Below are positions 48,601 to 59,634 of a stretch of 64,000 nt of DNA, piece after piece. Numbering within the stretch: position 1 is the first letter of the stretch; every line of letters starts with the position of its first letter. The notes under the pieces are model-generated. The model saw nothing but the letters and a program-made list of their open reading frames with translations. It had not been told where the DNA came from and did not search any database. The stretch is from Epiperipatus broadwayi (Eukaryota > Onychophora > Udeonychophora > Euonychophora > Peripatidae), in contig JAQFVV010012396.1 in the NCBI GenBank assembly GCA_028023455.1, forward strand, positions 12,069,296 to 12,133,295. The letters run 5' to 3'. The translations under genes and the position numbers were made by a program.

Positions 48601-49440
48601 ACAAGATTTTATATAAACAAATTAAAGAGTCAACATGTGACATATATAGGGAAAATTGTGTTCTACAGATTGTTTTATGACATCATCACAAAACATCTTT
48701 TAAATTTCTATTCATTATTTTTCATGGGTTGAAATGGATATATTAATTTAAAGTATAATAATGATAATTATTCTAAATTGATTTAAATATTTTATTGATG
48801 TAAAAAAATCATTAAAGTATATGATACAGCTCTAAATATAATGATATTAGAATAGATTTTGTTTAAAAAAGGTGGAGAGATGACAAGCAAAAGCAAATTA
48901 TTACCAATATAATCTAATGTTATTGCTTTGCTATAAAATATTTTGCCCATTTAGTTCATCGGCCACTAGGTTTAAATCTTGATATATGTTCACAGAAGAA
49001 TTAATTTGAGTTTAGTTTACTAATAGAGAAATGTTTTTAATAGTCATTATCTGTCTATAACATTATAAGCCAAGATACATAACTTTGATTACTTTTTAAA
49101 ACTAATTCTGAAATTGAGGCTTATATGTTATTATTAAATATGTTAATATTGAAATCTGAACTGACCATTAATTTGAATCTTGCTAACTTTTGTACATCAA
49201 AATTATATTAAAAGTTATTTTATTTACAAGATTATAAAAAACCCCAAGGTCATGTATGTATAAAGTTAATCAGTATATGAGGCATATCACTAACTCAGTA
49301 TATGCTATATATATGTTTTATTCTTTTGTTTAAAATCATTCATTTAGCAATTACATTTCAATTTTTCTAATTATGAACATATGTATTTTCCTTTTTTTTT
49401 GCCTTAAATATGAGTAATAAAGCATTTATTCGAAGTAAAA
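45625..49440. other. 3.8 kb of intron without a recognised element
   Basis: Uniformly AT-rich. No exon-like segment, LINE motif, SINE or stable inverted repeat stood out on either strand by eye. Old, unrecognisable transposon debris is likely. Confidence 0.4.
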
Positions 49441-49445
49441 ATAAA

Positions 49446-49617
49446 GGATACTAGTATCAATGACAGTACCATTCACTAGATGGCATTATTGCTAGCCCCA
49501 AACAGTAAAATATACCATTTACGAGGCAAGGCTGTAATCACCTATAAGTGTGTTATGCTAATTTCTCGCATTTCACACTCTTGGTAAAGCAACATGTTGT
49601 TCATTGATACTAGTACC
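49446..49617. mobile_element. MITE-like element with 14-bp terminal inverted repeats
   Basis: ACTAGTATCAATGA (49450-49463) is the exact reverse complement of TCATTGATACTAGT (49601-49614). The 172-bp body is more GC-rich than its flanks (CATTCACTAGATGGCA, TTACGAGGCAAGGCTG). There is no ORF and no clear target duplication. Confidence 0.65.
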
Positions 49618-49619
49618 AA

Positions 49620-51410
49620 ATAAAATATTAGTAAATCATACTGGATATTCTGAATTGGTTTGTTTTATGCTCATCCTCACTACATTCTTTAGATAAATTC
49701 TTATCTCATGTTTTACTTAAATTCTTATTTTTCACTGGAGACACTTTCAGCATAAGTTAAATTAACCATGCTTTTCAAAGTTGTGTTATTAAATATCTTT
49801 AATTAATTATTTCCTTTAAGCAAGGTATGAGTCTCTTCATCAACAAGTAAGTATTCTTAATACAAACCAAAATTGGCCAAATTTGAAAAATATTTATTTT
49901 AGTCTGATAGAATTGCTTTTGTTTCCAATAGTAACTAAATCTAACAAATTTCAATGCTAATACAATATTCATAAGTGAATCCATGGCCACAACAAAAAAT
50001 TACCACCATGTTTTAAAATCAAATGCACTGCAATTATAAATATTTATATCTAAAATCAAATTATCAATTCTAATATATAGATTCAGATGGTTTAAATCTC
50101 CAGCTCTCCCGATAAAGGAAGATCATTCTTGAATATTTTTTTTTCTTCTGGGAGATAGTTTTTATTTGAGGAATGTATTGTAAAATCTGAAATTTGATTG
50201 GTTATATATTTTCTTTCTGATGAAAACCAGTCCTCTGGTTGAAATATAATATTATTTATTGGATTTATGTCTTTTTTTGTTTTTATATGTATTTCCTTTG
50301 GTTAGTTTGTTATATATTAATATTTTGATATATATATATTAACATATTCATAAAAATCCTCCAGACAAGAACAGCAAAGGAAAATATTTCTTTAATTAGC
50401 TAATCAACAACTAACTGTTGAGATATTTATAGTCTTTCATTATTTTAGACTCTATAAAAATAACTATATATTTATTTACTATTACTAAATGGACTTTCCT
50501 AACCTGAAAAATCTTACATTTACAGAAAGTCTCGATTTTTTTATGAAAAACAATGTCTAAGTTTTACTTGTATTTGAACTTGAAGTTATGGACATGACAG
50601 ATGATTGCAATTAAAACCCACTATGAGACTCATCAAACAAAAAATTTTAATTGATATAACTTCCACTTAAACTTTATTAATGTTTTATCAATAATTTGAT
50701 TAAAGTAATACCAAAAAATTGTTCCCTATACTGTGTATAATTTTGCCCAACACATCCTCAAAATTCTTTCAGCAATTATATTCAACTATATTACTTATTG
50801 AACACAACAAACATGCTAAAATGAATCTTTTCCCAATATCTTAAATATAGCTTCAAATCTTTTTTAAACTTTTTCTCCAAAAGGTATAAACTTGATAACA
50901 ATGATATTTTTATTTTAATACTGTAATTATTTGATTCTATTCAACCTAATTCTGTAAAGTTATGCAATTTCAGATACTTTTATTTTATTTGTTTACTTTA
51001 TATATTTATTTTCAAATTCATATTATATCATCATTTATCTACTTTTGGTAGATGCTTTTTTGAATTCTTATTAAGATAGTAAATATAGACAATGGCTTTT
51101 TCAAGTTTCAGCATTAATTCATGGAGATGTTTTAACCTGAGTCAGTTTTGACCTTAACCCAAATTAGGCTATAATAATAACAGCGAAAAAATGATAAATT
51201 CACAAATGTTCTTATTCACACTTGCCACGTTAATATGAAAAAAACCAGTCATATCATTCTCATTTATTAAAGATGATTAGATGATGATGTAATGTGAGTT
51301 TAACAAAGATAGTATTAGAGATTATCTTCAGTTCCCAAAATTATTACATATCAAATATCACTAATTAATTATAATAAAAAGATGAATGCTTTTTCACATG
51401 CATGTGGACA
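49620..51410. other. Intron stretch, no recognised feature
   Basis: AT-rich. A 63-codon minus-strand frame at 49990-49799 has no coding support. Confidence 0.45.
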
Positions 51411-51465
51411 TGTGTATGCTGTAGGAGCTTGAAAGTCTGAGTTCAAGTCTCTTTTAATTTTATAT
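51400..51465 (+). repeat. Family-B/A 3'-end trace
   Basis: GGAGCTTGAAAGTCTGAGTT and CAAGTC match the ends at 31945-31965 and 52580-52603. Probably an isolated 3' end of the hammerhead families. Confidence 0.5.
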
Positions 51466-51522
51466 ATATAAAACAATAAAAATAATTAATATAATGGTAA
51501 TTAACTATTACATACAGTCGTC

Positions 51523-51627
51523 TTGCATTGGTGGTCGAGAGGTCAGCGCGACTGTTTTGCACTTGCAGGCAGTTGCCCGGGTTGCGGGTTTGCGTCCTAG
51601 CCGATGCTATGACACTTAAAAAAAACT
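51523..51627 (+). mobile_element. S1 SINE, diverged
   Basis: TTGCATTGGTGGTCGAGAGG, an insertion-altered anticodon arm (GACTGTTTTGCACTTGCAGG), CCCGGGTTGCGGGTTTGCGT, then GCCGATGCTATGACACTTA and an A-run. It is colinear with 53504. Confidence 0.78.
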
Positions 51628-51669
51628 ATTATATACAGTCTTTCAATTCACACAAATACTTTCAGTTAA

Positions 51670-51683
51670 TTCCTTAACCTTCC

Positions 51684-51725
<42 letters not shown>
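51670..51725. repeat. (AT)n(GT)n microsatellite
   Basis: TATATATATATATATATAT followed by a GTGTGTG run at 51686-51725. Confidence 0.9.
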
Positions 51726-52429
51726 CATGCACCTCATACCATAGTGATTAGCACATATACCCACCATGATTATGACTGAAATTCAACCCAAAGCCTAATA
51801 AAATTTGTTCATAGTGCAAACAAGATTAGAAATCTTTTCCCCCAAATAGCCAATAAATAGTCAGATCAACTGGCCATACTGTTAATGGCATTTAGTCATT
51901 ATTAAATTATTTCCATTTATATTAAAATCAACTTATGTATTTAATTTATTTTTAGTGCAAATCAACTTATGTATATATACATTTTATTTATATATGTAAA
52001 ATATTGAAATGAGAATTTTTATATATTTACATATTACAGCTGTGATGAAACCAGGAAAACAAGTAACTAAAAAGTGGCACTGCAAAATGAATAACATATC
52101 TTCTAACCTACTTGTAAACCAAAAGTGGACAAACAAACTTTATATGGTATATGGATGAATTTTGGTTTAAAGAAAGGTCAGACAAAAATGACATTTCTAA
52201 ATAATGTGTTTCCAGCTTACAATGCCAGTTCTATTAATTGGTTTGTTATTTAGTTACATCATAGTAAAGTATATTTTAAGGCAGTATGTAACTTTCTGAG
52301 GAATAGACTGGAAAATCCTTGTTCAAATCCCTCTACCGAAAATATATTTTGATAAATTTCAATAATTTCTTCTATAAAATCTATTAATTATTTTGTTCAT
52401 TAAAGTTTAAAGATTTTACTATCTGATTG

Positions 52430-52605
52430 TATATATGTGTGGGAGATTGTGATCTGGACCAACTGATGAGTGCTGGTTCAGCACGAAATACATATATTGG
52501 ATGAACTTTTTTTTTACACATATATGGTCATGTATGTTGGTTGTATAAGATGGATTGGATAAATCTAAGGAACTTGAACATCTGAGTTCAAGTCACCTAT
52601 AATTA
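52430..52605 (+). mobile_element. Hammerhead-bearing element (family A/B relative)
   Basis: It runs from GTGGGAGATTGTGATCTGGA through the ribozyme, then GGATGAAC, a T-run, CACATATATGGTCATGT (shared with 33884 and 61410) and ends GGAACTTGAACATCTGAGTT / CAAGTC. Only one ribozyme is present; no tandem partner was seen. Confidence 0.7.
52459..52500 (+). ncRNA. Hammerhead ribozyme, fully conserved core
   Basis: Stem I is CCAA (52459-52462) with UUGG (52497-52500). The core CUGAUGA is at 52463-52469. Stem II is GUGCUG-GUU-CAGCAC, six Watson-Crick pairs (52470-52484). GAA is at 52485-52487 and A15.1 at 52488. Minimal stem III AU/AU has loop ACAU. The H17 position is A at 52496, so self-cleavage is predicted after AUA. 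Every invariant core nucleotide is present. The short stem III form is known from metazoan type I hammerheads. Confidence 0.87.
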
Positions 52606-53224
52606 TTTTTTCAGAAATATATACATGTCAATTACAAATACGATATTTTGTTATAACTGATAATAAAAAAATAATTAAAAAAAAAGTTACTATTTAAATT
52701 CTTAATACAAAGTAATATTTTTAAAATTATACTGTTTTATTAGAATGAAGGGTGAGAGAATCAATCTTTGTTCTATTAATAATAATAAAAAAAGAGTTTA
52801 TATTTTAGAAGTCCATAAAAAGTTTGAGTATCAGAACTAGCCCCGAACCATGGATCTTGAACTCCGGAATCTGCCATTCTAGGACTGCACTAAAAGTTTA
52901 ATATACTAAAAATTATACTTTTAAAATAATTATTATGAAGCCAAAATTTAATTTAATTAAGTATATAGAGTTCGTTTATTTGTTTAAAATCATTAATTCT
53001 AATTACTTATATTTAAAAATGGATATCTACTGTATATTAGAAGGCTGACAGTAATTGTCTACTCCAATGTCCGCTTAATCTATTTCTTTCTAACAATGTA
53101 ATCATTAACTTTGTGCATTAATATAAATGCTTCCTGCATGGAGAAAAAATTTTAAAATGCACTTTCAATGATTCAAAAAGCAAATGCCATATAATAATAC
53201 ATAAGACATTTAAATTTACTACTG

Positions 53225-53345
53225 AGAAATATCCTCATGGTTTAGTGCAGTGATAACTGGGTTTAGCTCTGGAATGTAAGGTTCTTGGATTGCTTCCAGT
53301 CCTGACATTTCTTATGAACTCTGAGTAATAAAGTCATTTGATTAC
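53225..53345 (+). mobile_element. SINE-like copy (family S2)
   Basis: CATGGTTTAGTGCAGTGATA (box-A-like), GGTTCTTGGATTGCTTCC (box-B-like) and an end of GAGTAATAAAGTCATTTGAT. The end matches AATAAAGCCATTCGATTA at 60206-60223. Confidence 0.55.
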
Positions 53346-53503
53346 TTATTAACAGCAGAAACTAATAATTTAAATAACAACATACTATATATGTTAGATT
53401 GCAATTGGTATACAATCAGGAATCTATAGCGACACTCGTTAAATATCTGCCTCTTTTAATGTTAATGATAGATTTTGCAAATAAACAACAGACTTATTCA
53501 GTT

Positions 53504-53595
53504 AAGCCTTGATGGTTGAGTGGTCAGCACAGCTGCCTTACAAGCAGTTGTCCCGGATTCGCTTCCCGGCCGATGCTTTGACACATGAAAAAAAA
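53504..53595 (+). mobile_element. S1 SINE, good copy
   Basis: AAGCCTTGATGGTTGAGTGG (box A), anticodon arm GCTGCCTTACAAGCAG, box B GGATTCGCTTCCC, then GGCCGATGCTTTGACACATG and an A-run. It lies 175 bp below the 53.8-kb exon. Confidence 0.87.
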
Positions 53596-53768
53596 TATGC
53601 ACATATAATATTTACACACATATGTAAAAAAAAAAAATGAAGGGTCAATTTGATTTCAGAATAATTTTAAATTAGTATATCAAACACAATCACAAGAAAC
53701 GGAAAATATATTAATACAAATTATATTACAAAACATAATTTAATTTCTTTCTAAAAGCCGAAACTTAC

Positions 53769-53855
53769 TTTTTGTTTTTGATGACCAGTGGAATACTATG
53801 ATCTGCTTTGACTGGTCCTCGGCGCCGTGTTTTCTCACCTCTTGATGTTTTAAAT
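53769..53855 (-). CDS. PDZ-protein gene, first exon visible (87 nt, internal)
   Basis: The exon is bounded by a pyrimidine/AG acceptor (TTTTTAATTGCAG, minus strand) and a GTAAGT donor. It reads 1 nt, then 28 codons, then 2 nt. The peptide is very basic (EKTRRRGPVK at its centre) and ends in LVIKNK. The 2-nt donor phase matches the 1-nt acceptor phase of the next exon. It has no start codon, so the gene must begin above 53.9 kb. It is GC-richer than its surroundings (a GGCGCC site lies inside), which supports coding. It is too short to appear as a long ORF, so the call rests on splice sites, phase and composition. Confidence 0.78.
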
Positions 53856-53944
53856 CTGCAATTAAAAACAAAAATATATATATTATAATTATAAATTATT
53901 AAAACTATGATAAAATAATATTATTTGCAAAGCAACTATATGAG

Positions 53945-55050
53945 TTGGACAATCTAAATGACTTAAGTAACCTCCATTTACGTTTACTTTTTTAATTCCC
54001 AAAATGCTTATTGAAAAACTGCTATAAGAAATTTTTTGAAAGATATAAATGCTTTAATATTCCTCTTTATCAAAATTAATTGCCTCTTAATATTACAATG
54101 CTCTTTAACTATTGCTAATGCATTTTGATAAATATTCTTTGAAAATTGATAATAATGTGGGCTATATCATAGCTGTAATCACAAAGAGAAGTTAATAAAA
54201 TCAATTGCCTTATTATAATCTGCAAATACACTACAAAATAGTAACTAATACATACTGATTCATTTTTATCTCTTCTTACAAAAAATTGTTACGATTTACT
54301 ATACTATAACTTTTTACTCCATTTTATATATTTGTAATTGTTTTGAGACGCTATAAATACTTTTAATGAATATTTTATATAAAACAAATGGCTGGTATTT
54401 TTCCAGCCCTCTAGTGTATTCTTAACTTTTAATATTTGGTACATATCTTTGCCAACAATTTTTCTGTATCTCCATCTGTTGTTTTTTTTTAAATTACATC
54501 ATTTCATAAAGCTTTGCCACTACAAAAATTTATTTGTTTCAATTCTTCATTTAAATGCTGTCATTACTGATTCATATTTATTACTAAATTATTCTTTGTA
54601 AAATTCCTTGTGTGCTTCATAATATCATCCTTGTTTTGTTTTCTTTTTATTATTGAAATAATTTTTCTTCCAATAACAAAATACTTTATAGCTTATCTGT
54701 TCATTTCACAATAGATGTTTTTTTTTAATGTGTCCTTTTCAATTAACTTATATTTTTTTCTTGATCTTAAAAGCAAATTTAATTGCTGATTCCCCCCCCC
54801 CCCTATAATCATAGCTGTTTTTAGTGCAATATTTAACTTTGCTTTAAATGGAAACTATTAGTTTACACAGCTCATTAGGAGATCCAGTTACTTTTGTTTC
54901 AATTTTATATTGATACACTGTGTTTCTTTATAGTAATCTGAACCAATTTAAAAGTCTGTCAATGATTAAAATAATGTCTACACTTTAGTTTAAATTGATG
55001 CAAAATACTTTTTATGGTTCACATTTTTTTGAGAATCGCTAATGGCTGGC
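53945..55050 (-). mobile_element. Decayed RTE-like LINE
   Basis: ACAATCTAAATGACTTAAGT and AACCTCCATTTACGTTTACT match 58432-58475. Onward the order of the RT region of the 43- and 58-kb copies can be traced to about 54640. 54640-55050 (with a C run at 54791) is a guess at the remaining 5' part. Confidence 0.6.
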
Positions 55051-55279
55051 TTGAATAATATTTTTAATTTTTATTGATCAAATTTACCTTTATTCTTTAA
55101 TATATTTTCATAAACTTTGAACTATTTGTTAGAAATATATATAAACAAAAATTGTTTTTAAAAATATTATTTCAACTTTATATTAATCTTTTTCTGAGAT
55201 TTAAACTTTATGTCTTGGCTAGAGACAATTTTTATTTTAATAAATAACTAATGATAATCATTTCTGTATTTATCTAGAT

Positions 55280-55330
55280 TGGTTGGTGTCAAAGTTGTGG
55301 GTGGAATAAGTTTGAAACTTGTAATTCAAA
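55280..55330 (+). repeat. Family-A 5' segment trace
   Basis: GGTGTCAAAGTTGTGGGTGG and AATAAGTTTGA match 61235-61264 and 33710-33740, without the rest of the unit. Confidence 0.6.
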
Positions 55331-55506
55331 ATGTAACAATTTACTACTAATAAAATAAAGAAATATTATTTTTTTCAATACAATATAATAACTGAAATAT
55401 ATAGGGTATATGAGCACATACTTTCACCCACCACTCTATTTCATATCACTGATAGCACTTGAACATATACATGCTGAAAAGATAAATAACCACAAATATT
55501 TAATCA

Positions 55507-55548
55507 CCAATATATGTATTTCATGCTAAACCAGCAATCATCAGTTGG
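55507..55548 (-). ncRNA. Hammerhead ribozyme (family B, unit 1)
   Basis: On the minus strand: CCAA, CUGAUGA, stem II UGCU-GGUUU-AGCA flanked by a U-U mismatch, GAAA, stem III AU/AU with loop ACAU, then AUA and UUGG closing a 4-bp stem I. The core is complete; stem II is weaker than at 52459. Confidence 0.78.
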
Positions 55549-55980
55549 CCCAGATTATCATCTTCACACATATATGCAATAAGTCCTCAGATATATATTA
55601 AGATAGCCAATTGTCATACTTTAATGAACAAGCTTCAATCCACTCCACACTCCAACTCTTCAACTGTCCATCCAATTGAAAATCTAATGATAAAATGCCC
55701 AAAGTCCCCCTGAGGCTGAGATTCTTGTCACACCCATGTTGACCTAAAGTTAAACTGACCTCTCATGTACAGGACATAATCCATTTAATTAATACATAAG
55801 GGTTGGACAGACATCTCTACTATGTAATAACTGAAATACAGGCTTATTATATACCTGTATCAATATATGTAACATATAGGGTATATGAGCACAGACTGTC
55901 ACACCACCCACTCCACACTATCTCATAACACTGATACACTTGAACACATATATGTTGAAAAGATAAATAATCACTAATAT

Positions 55981-56022
55981 ATATATATGTATTTCATGCT
56001 AAACCAGCAATCATCAGTTGGT
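55981..56022 (-). ncRNA. Hammerhead ribozyme (family B, unit 2, stem I weakened)
   Basis: Core CUGAUGA, stem II and GAAA are identical to unit 1. The 3' strand of stem I has become part of a TA run, so the CCAA strand lacks its UUGG partner. Activity is doubtful. Confidence 0.7.
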
Positions 56023-56119
56023 CCAGATTACCATCTCCACACATATATGCAATAAGTGCTCATATATATATATATATATATTAAGATAGCCAATCTTCAT
56101 ACTTTAATGATGGCCTTTG

Positions 56120-56400
56120 AGTGTTCCATCATCAGATTTTCAATTGGATGGATGGTTGAAGAGTTAGAGTGTGGAATGGATTGAAGCCTGTCCATTAAAG
56201 TATGAAGATTGGCTATCTTAATATATATCTGAGCACTTATTGCATATATGTGTGGAGATGATAATCTGTACCAACTGATGATTGCTGGTTTAGCATGAAA
56301 TATGCATATTGATGATTATTTATCTTTTCAGCATGAATGTGTTCAAGTGTATCAGTGATATGAAATAGAATGGTGTGAAAGTTAATATTAATATAGTGTT
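56120..56400 (+). mobile_element. Family-B third copy, inverted
   Basis: ATTTTCAATTGGATGGATGG, GAAGAGTTAGAGTGTGGAAT and AAGTATGAAGATTGGCTATC are the reverse complement of unit 1 (55585-55700). The ribozyme follows, then GTGTTCAAGTGTATCAGTGA. It forms a large inverted repeat with units 1 and 2. Confidence 0.8.
56271..56312 (+). ncRNA. Hammerhead ribozyme (family B, inverted copy)
   Basis: Stem I CAA (56272-56274) with UUG (56309-56311). CUGAUGA at 56275-56281, stem II UGCU/AGCA, GAAA 56297-56300, stem III AU/AU with loop AUGC, cleavage predicted after AUA at 56308. The core is complete; stem I is only three pairs. Confidence 0.75.
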
Positions 56401-56402
56401 TA

Positions 56403-56560
56403 TTGTAATATATTCAGAAGCAAATCAAACCAATCATTCACTGGTAAGCAAATATTTTAAAGAACAAGTGAAGTGAATTCAATTCACTTGTTCTTTAAAA
56501 TCTTTGCTTATGAGTGAGTGTATATCTGTAAAAACTGATTTACTTCTCAATATTGTAATA
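56403..56560. repeat. Foldback element, 158 bp
   Basis: Outer arms TATTGTAATA...CAGAAGCAAATCA / TGATTTACTTCTCAATATTG, inner arms AAAGAACAAGTGAA / TTCACTTGTTCTTTAAAAT, around GTGAATTCAA. It is non-coding. Confidence 0.85.
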
Positions 56561-56561
56561 A

Positions 56562-57670
56562 TAAAATTAATAAGAACAATAACTTTTCTTTTATTGGATG
56601 ATTAAAACAGTCACTAATAAAAATGTTAAATTAAAAAAAAAATTACAATTGTTTTAATTCAGTTTCAAAACATGGATAAATTATTATTCAAATTACTTAA
56701 AGCTAACAAAATTTTATTTATATATATTTTTTAAAAATGATAAAATAAGACTGATGTAGTCAATACTAAAGGATTATTTTTCAGCAACAAACAAGTTGTG
56801 GCCATGTGTTTTCTTGATTTGTCTTCTTTTAAAAATAAATATTAAATAAATATTTTATGAAAAAAATCATAATTATATAAATAAATTATGAAAAAAATGT
56901 TTTCATTTTTGAAATTTAACAAAAAGAATGAACACCACCCCAAGAATTCTCATGTGAAGAGAATTAGACACTACCAATTAGGCTGGCTGTTGCCACCTGT
57001 CAACTTCTTAGCAAAAAAAGCTCTCTATATGATACTGGTATTTTGAGAATTTTTTTTAAGATTAATAAATCAATATTATTGTAGTTCAATTTTTGCCATT
57101 AAATAATTGATCTGAATTAGTTTGGACAAAATCTGAATTATCTGCATATTATTCTACTTTGTCTAATATATCACCAAAACGTTGTTTGTGCTTTCTGTTA
57201 TTCATAATGAACTAATTTTTCATTTTATCTTTTTTTATAACTTAACTCTGACAATTTTCCATTTAACATTAGGTAGTTGTTTTTTAAAAATTCATTTATT
57301 TTCCTTCAGTCCTGCTTATAGCTTTCTGGTTTAAAATAAATATTTTCTTTTTCTAATCATTTTTACATGTGTACTATTATATTTATTAAATATATCTTAC
57401 TTATGTCTGTCTGTGTTTAATAGATTGATAATACATATGTAAAAAAAAAAATGTTTATTTGTGTAATAGCCTTTTAAAGCAATATTATTCAATATATTTT
57501 TATAACATTTTAGGTTTAATTAATATAACTATATCGGAATATACTAATACTTTTTAAGCTTATACCTTGCTTTTTTTTTCATTATTTTAAATCGATTTTT
57601 TAAAATTCAGCAATAATGTTAATCTAAAGAGACGGAAAAACCAAAGGCAATAAATAATCGATATTGTATT
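56562..57670. other. Stretch beyond the first visible exon, nothing recognised
   Basis: AT-rich. It lies 5' of the 53.8-kb exon and so is in an upstream intron or flank. No exon found. Confidence 0.45.
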
Positions 57671-57679
57671 TACAAAATA

Positions 57680-58722
57680 CTCATCATCATCATCAATCAT
57701 TATCAATCCACTGCAGGATGAAGGTCTCTCCAAGTTCAATCCATCTTCTTCGATCTTTAGCTTCTCTTTTCCACATCACCCCTGCACATTTTCTCATCTC
57801 ATCCATCCATCTCACATGTGGTCTCTTTCTGGGTCTTTTACAATCTCTTGGAATCCAGTTTAAAACTTCAATTATCCATCTATTACCATCTCTTCTAGCA
57901 ATATGTCCAGCCCAACTCTACTTCAATCTTTTTAGTTTTTTCAATGAGGTGAGTAATACCTGTTTGTTCTCTTTTCCATACATTGTGTTTTCGATCTCTT
58001 CTTGTTACTCCCAGCATGCATCTCTCTATACTTCTTTGAGTGGTCTGAAGTCTCTGTATTGCTCTTCTATTAAGTGTCCAAGTCTCAGATCCATAAGTAA
58101 AAACTGGCAAAACACATTTGTTAAAAACCTTCCTTTTTAAACACATAGGCATATTTCCTTTTAGTATCAAGATATTTTTACCAAAAGCACTCCAAACAAG
58201 TTTAATTCTATGATTAATTTCATCCGTTATGTTTCCATCTGTATTAATAATCTGACCAAGATATTTGTAACTGTTAACTTCTTCTAATTCATCATAATCA
58301 ATCTTTATTTTCATATTTTGAGCAAATCGATTAAACATTACTTTAGTCTTTTTCCTACTTTCATCTGATAACTCCTGCAACATTTCCTGCAGCTCCGAAG
58401 CATTATTTGAAAAAACAACTATATCATCAGCAAAATCTAAATGACTTAAATAATCTCCACTTACTTTTACTCCTTTAGTTTCCCATTTTAATCCACAAAA
58501 TACTTTTTGCAGCATTGCTGTAAAAAGTTTTGGAGATATGGAGTCACCTTGTCTTACACCCTTCTCAATGTTGACTTTCCCAGTATCATTATGTAATCTA
58601 ATTGTTGCTGTTGCATTTTTATAAATATTTTTTAAAATATGACAATATCCTGGATTTATACCTTGATGATCCAATGCTTTAATCACTGAAGAAATGTTTA
58701 TAGTATCAAATGCCTTGAATAT
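57680..58722 (-). mobile_element. RTE-like LINE, best-preserved RT end
   Basis: The minus-strand frame 58734-57895 is open for 279 codons: AFDTINISSVIKALDHQGI, IRLHNDTGKVNIEKGVRQGD, SISPKLFTAMLQKVF, LSHLDFADDIVVFSNNASEL (intact FADD), YKYLGQIINTDGN, KVFNKCVLPVFTYGSETW and RRAIQRLQTTQRSIERCMLG. A small deletion after the FADD region removes part of VGLKINV. It continues out of frame to the tail (ATCATCATCATC at 57682). It is 5'-truncated in the RT domain and followed by a TA microsatellite at 58718. Confidence 0.9.
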
Positions 58723-58724
58723 AT

Positions 58725-59630
58725 ATATATACATACATGTTTGGCAGGTAAAAAAAGCATACGTAATTTTTTTTATCTCTCCTTATTATGGTTTCTTTGT
58801 TGTCTTTTGTGGTAGAATCGAATTCAGTCTAGCAGCTCCGGTCACCAAATGTTAAATGGCCTCCTGAGCAACTAACTATTTGATTAGTTTTACAACTTCT
58901 TTGTTATAATTTCAAACTAAATTATTTTTTTATTTTTGATTAATATCGCATTTTATTTTTATTTTGACCTTTTGTCCCCTCCCCCATTAAAAAAATTGTC
59001 AACTACAGTTAATCTATTAAAAAATTGTTAATATTTATGTTAAATATTTCCAAAGCATTAATATACTGCAACTTTTTCATGTTTATTTAAAATAAATGTT
59101 ATTATATTTTGCAATTTTAATTTTTTTTATATTTGTTTCGGAATTGTTTTTAAATTCTGTTAGCTTTTGAGAAACGATATATATTACTTTTTTTGTGATA
59201 AGCAATTTATCTACTAGTAAAACAAACATTTAAAAAATATTTTAAGAAACTATATCATTTTTCAAAAAAAGAAATACATTTATAAATAAAAATAGCTTGG
59301 CAAATCATTTTTTTGAAAATATAATCGTAATATTAAAAGTTAAAAAAAACCAAAAAACTTGTAAATTCAATCAACAGCAAATTACTAATAAATTACAAAT
59401 AGATTGTATTACAGAGGTTAAATCATTTTCGTGCATTTTTAAAAAAAAATTTATGAACTTGTGTGTGTATATATATACACACACATATTTATAATTAGTT
59501 ATGTTTAATTAGTCATATGCTAATTAATTAAATCTGTAAGAAGTAGGTAGATTTTTTTTAAAAAAAAAAATAACGCAAAATAGCGGATAAATTTTATAAA
59601 ATATTTCAAGAAAGATAAAATTGGAGTCGC
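58725..59630. other. Stretch with no recognised gene
   Basis: AT-rich sequence. A 65-codon plus-strand frame at 59297 has no support. Confidence 0.45.
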
Positions 59631-59634
59631 CAAC

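Larger units (their letters stand above)
317..53855 (-). other. Six-exon gene for a C-terminal PDZ protein (5' end outside window)
   Basis: Six minus-strand exons each have a consensus AG acceptor, five have a GT donor, and the last ends in a stop. The reading frame carries through every junction (split codons AA|A, G|AG, AG|C, GG|A, G|GA). Together they encode 695 residues after the first, split codon. Introns in gene order measure about 16.3, 11.8, 12.9, 1.3 and 9.2 kb. Layout by residue in this partial protein: basic start (1-28); Cys-rich block with C92, C94, C109, C111 and C120; Ser/Thr/Asn-rich linker to about 431; proline/arginine patch near 480-489; Lys-rich region 491-560; PDZ 604-690. 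The PDZ is closest in feel to PAR-6 (Phe-Gly-Phe-Tyr-Ile loop, then GIFVSR), but I see no semi-CRIB before it. A cytoplasmic scaffold role is inference. I cannot name the orthologue. Extra small exons in the long introns are possible, although phases do not require them. Confidence 0.88.
55395..56150 (-). mobile_element. Retrozyme-like tandem dimer, family B, 473-bp period
   Basis: Two direct units: GGGTATATGAGCACA at about 55405 and 55877, and the ribozyme core TCATCAG at 55538 and 56011 (473 bp apart). TAAGATAGCCAAT is at about 55599 and 56079. Each unit holds one hammerhead, an ATCAGTGATATGAAATAG-type segment and the CCATCCAATTGAAAATC block (absent or inverted in unit 2). Two ribozymes would free a linear RNA of about 473 nt able to circularise (inference). 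The second unit runs into an inverted third copy near 56120. Confidence 0.8.
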
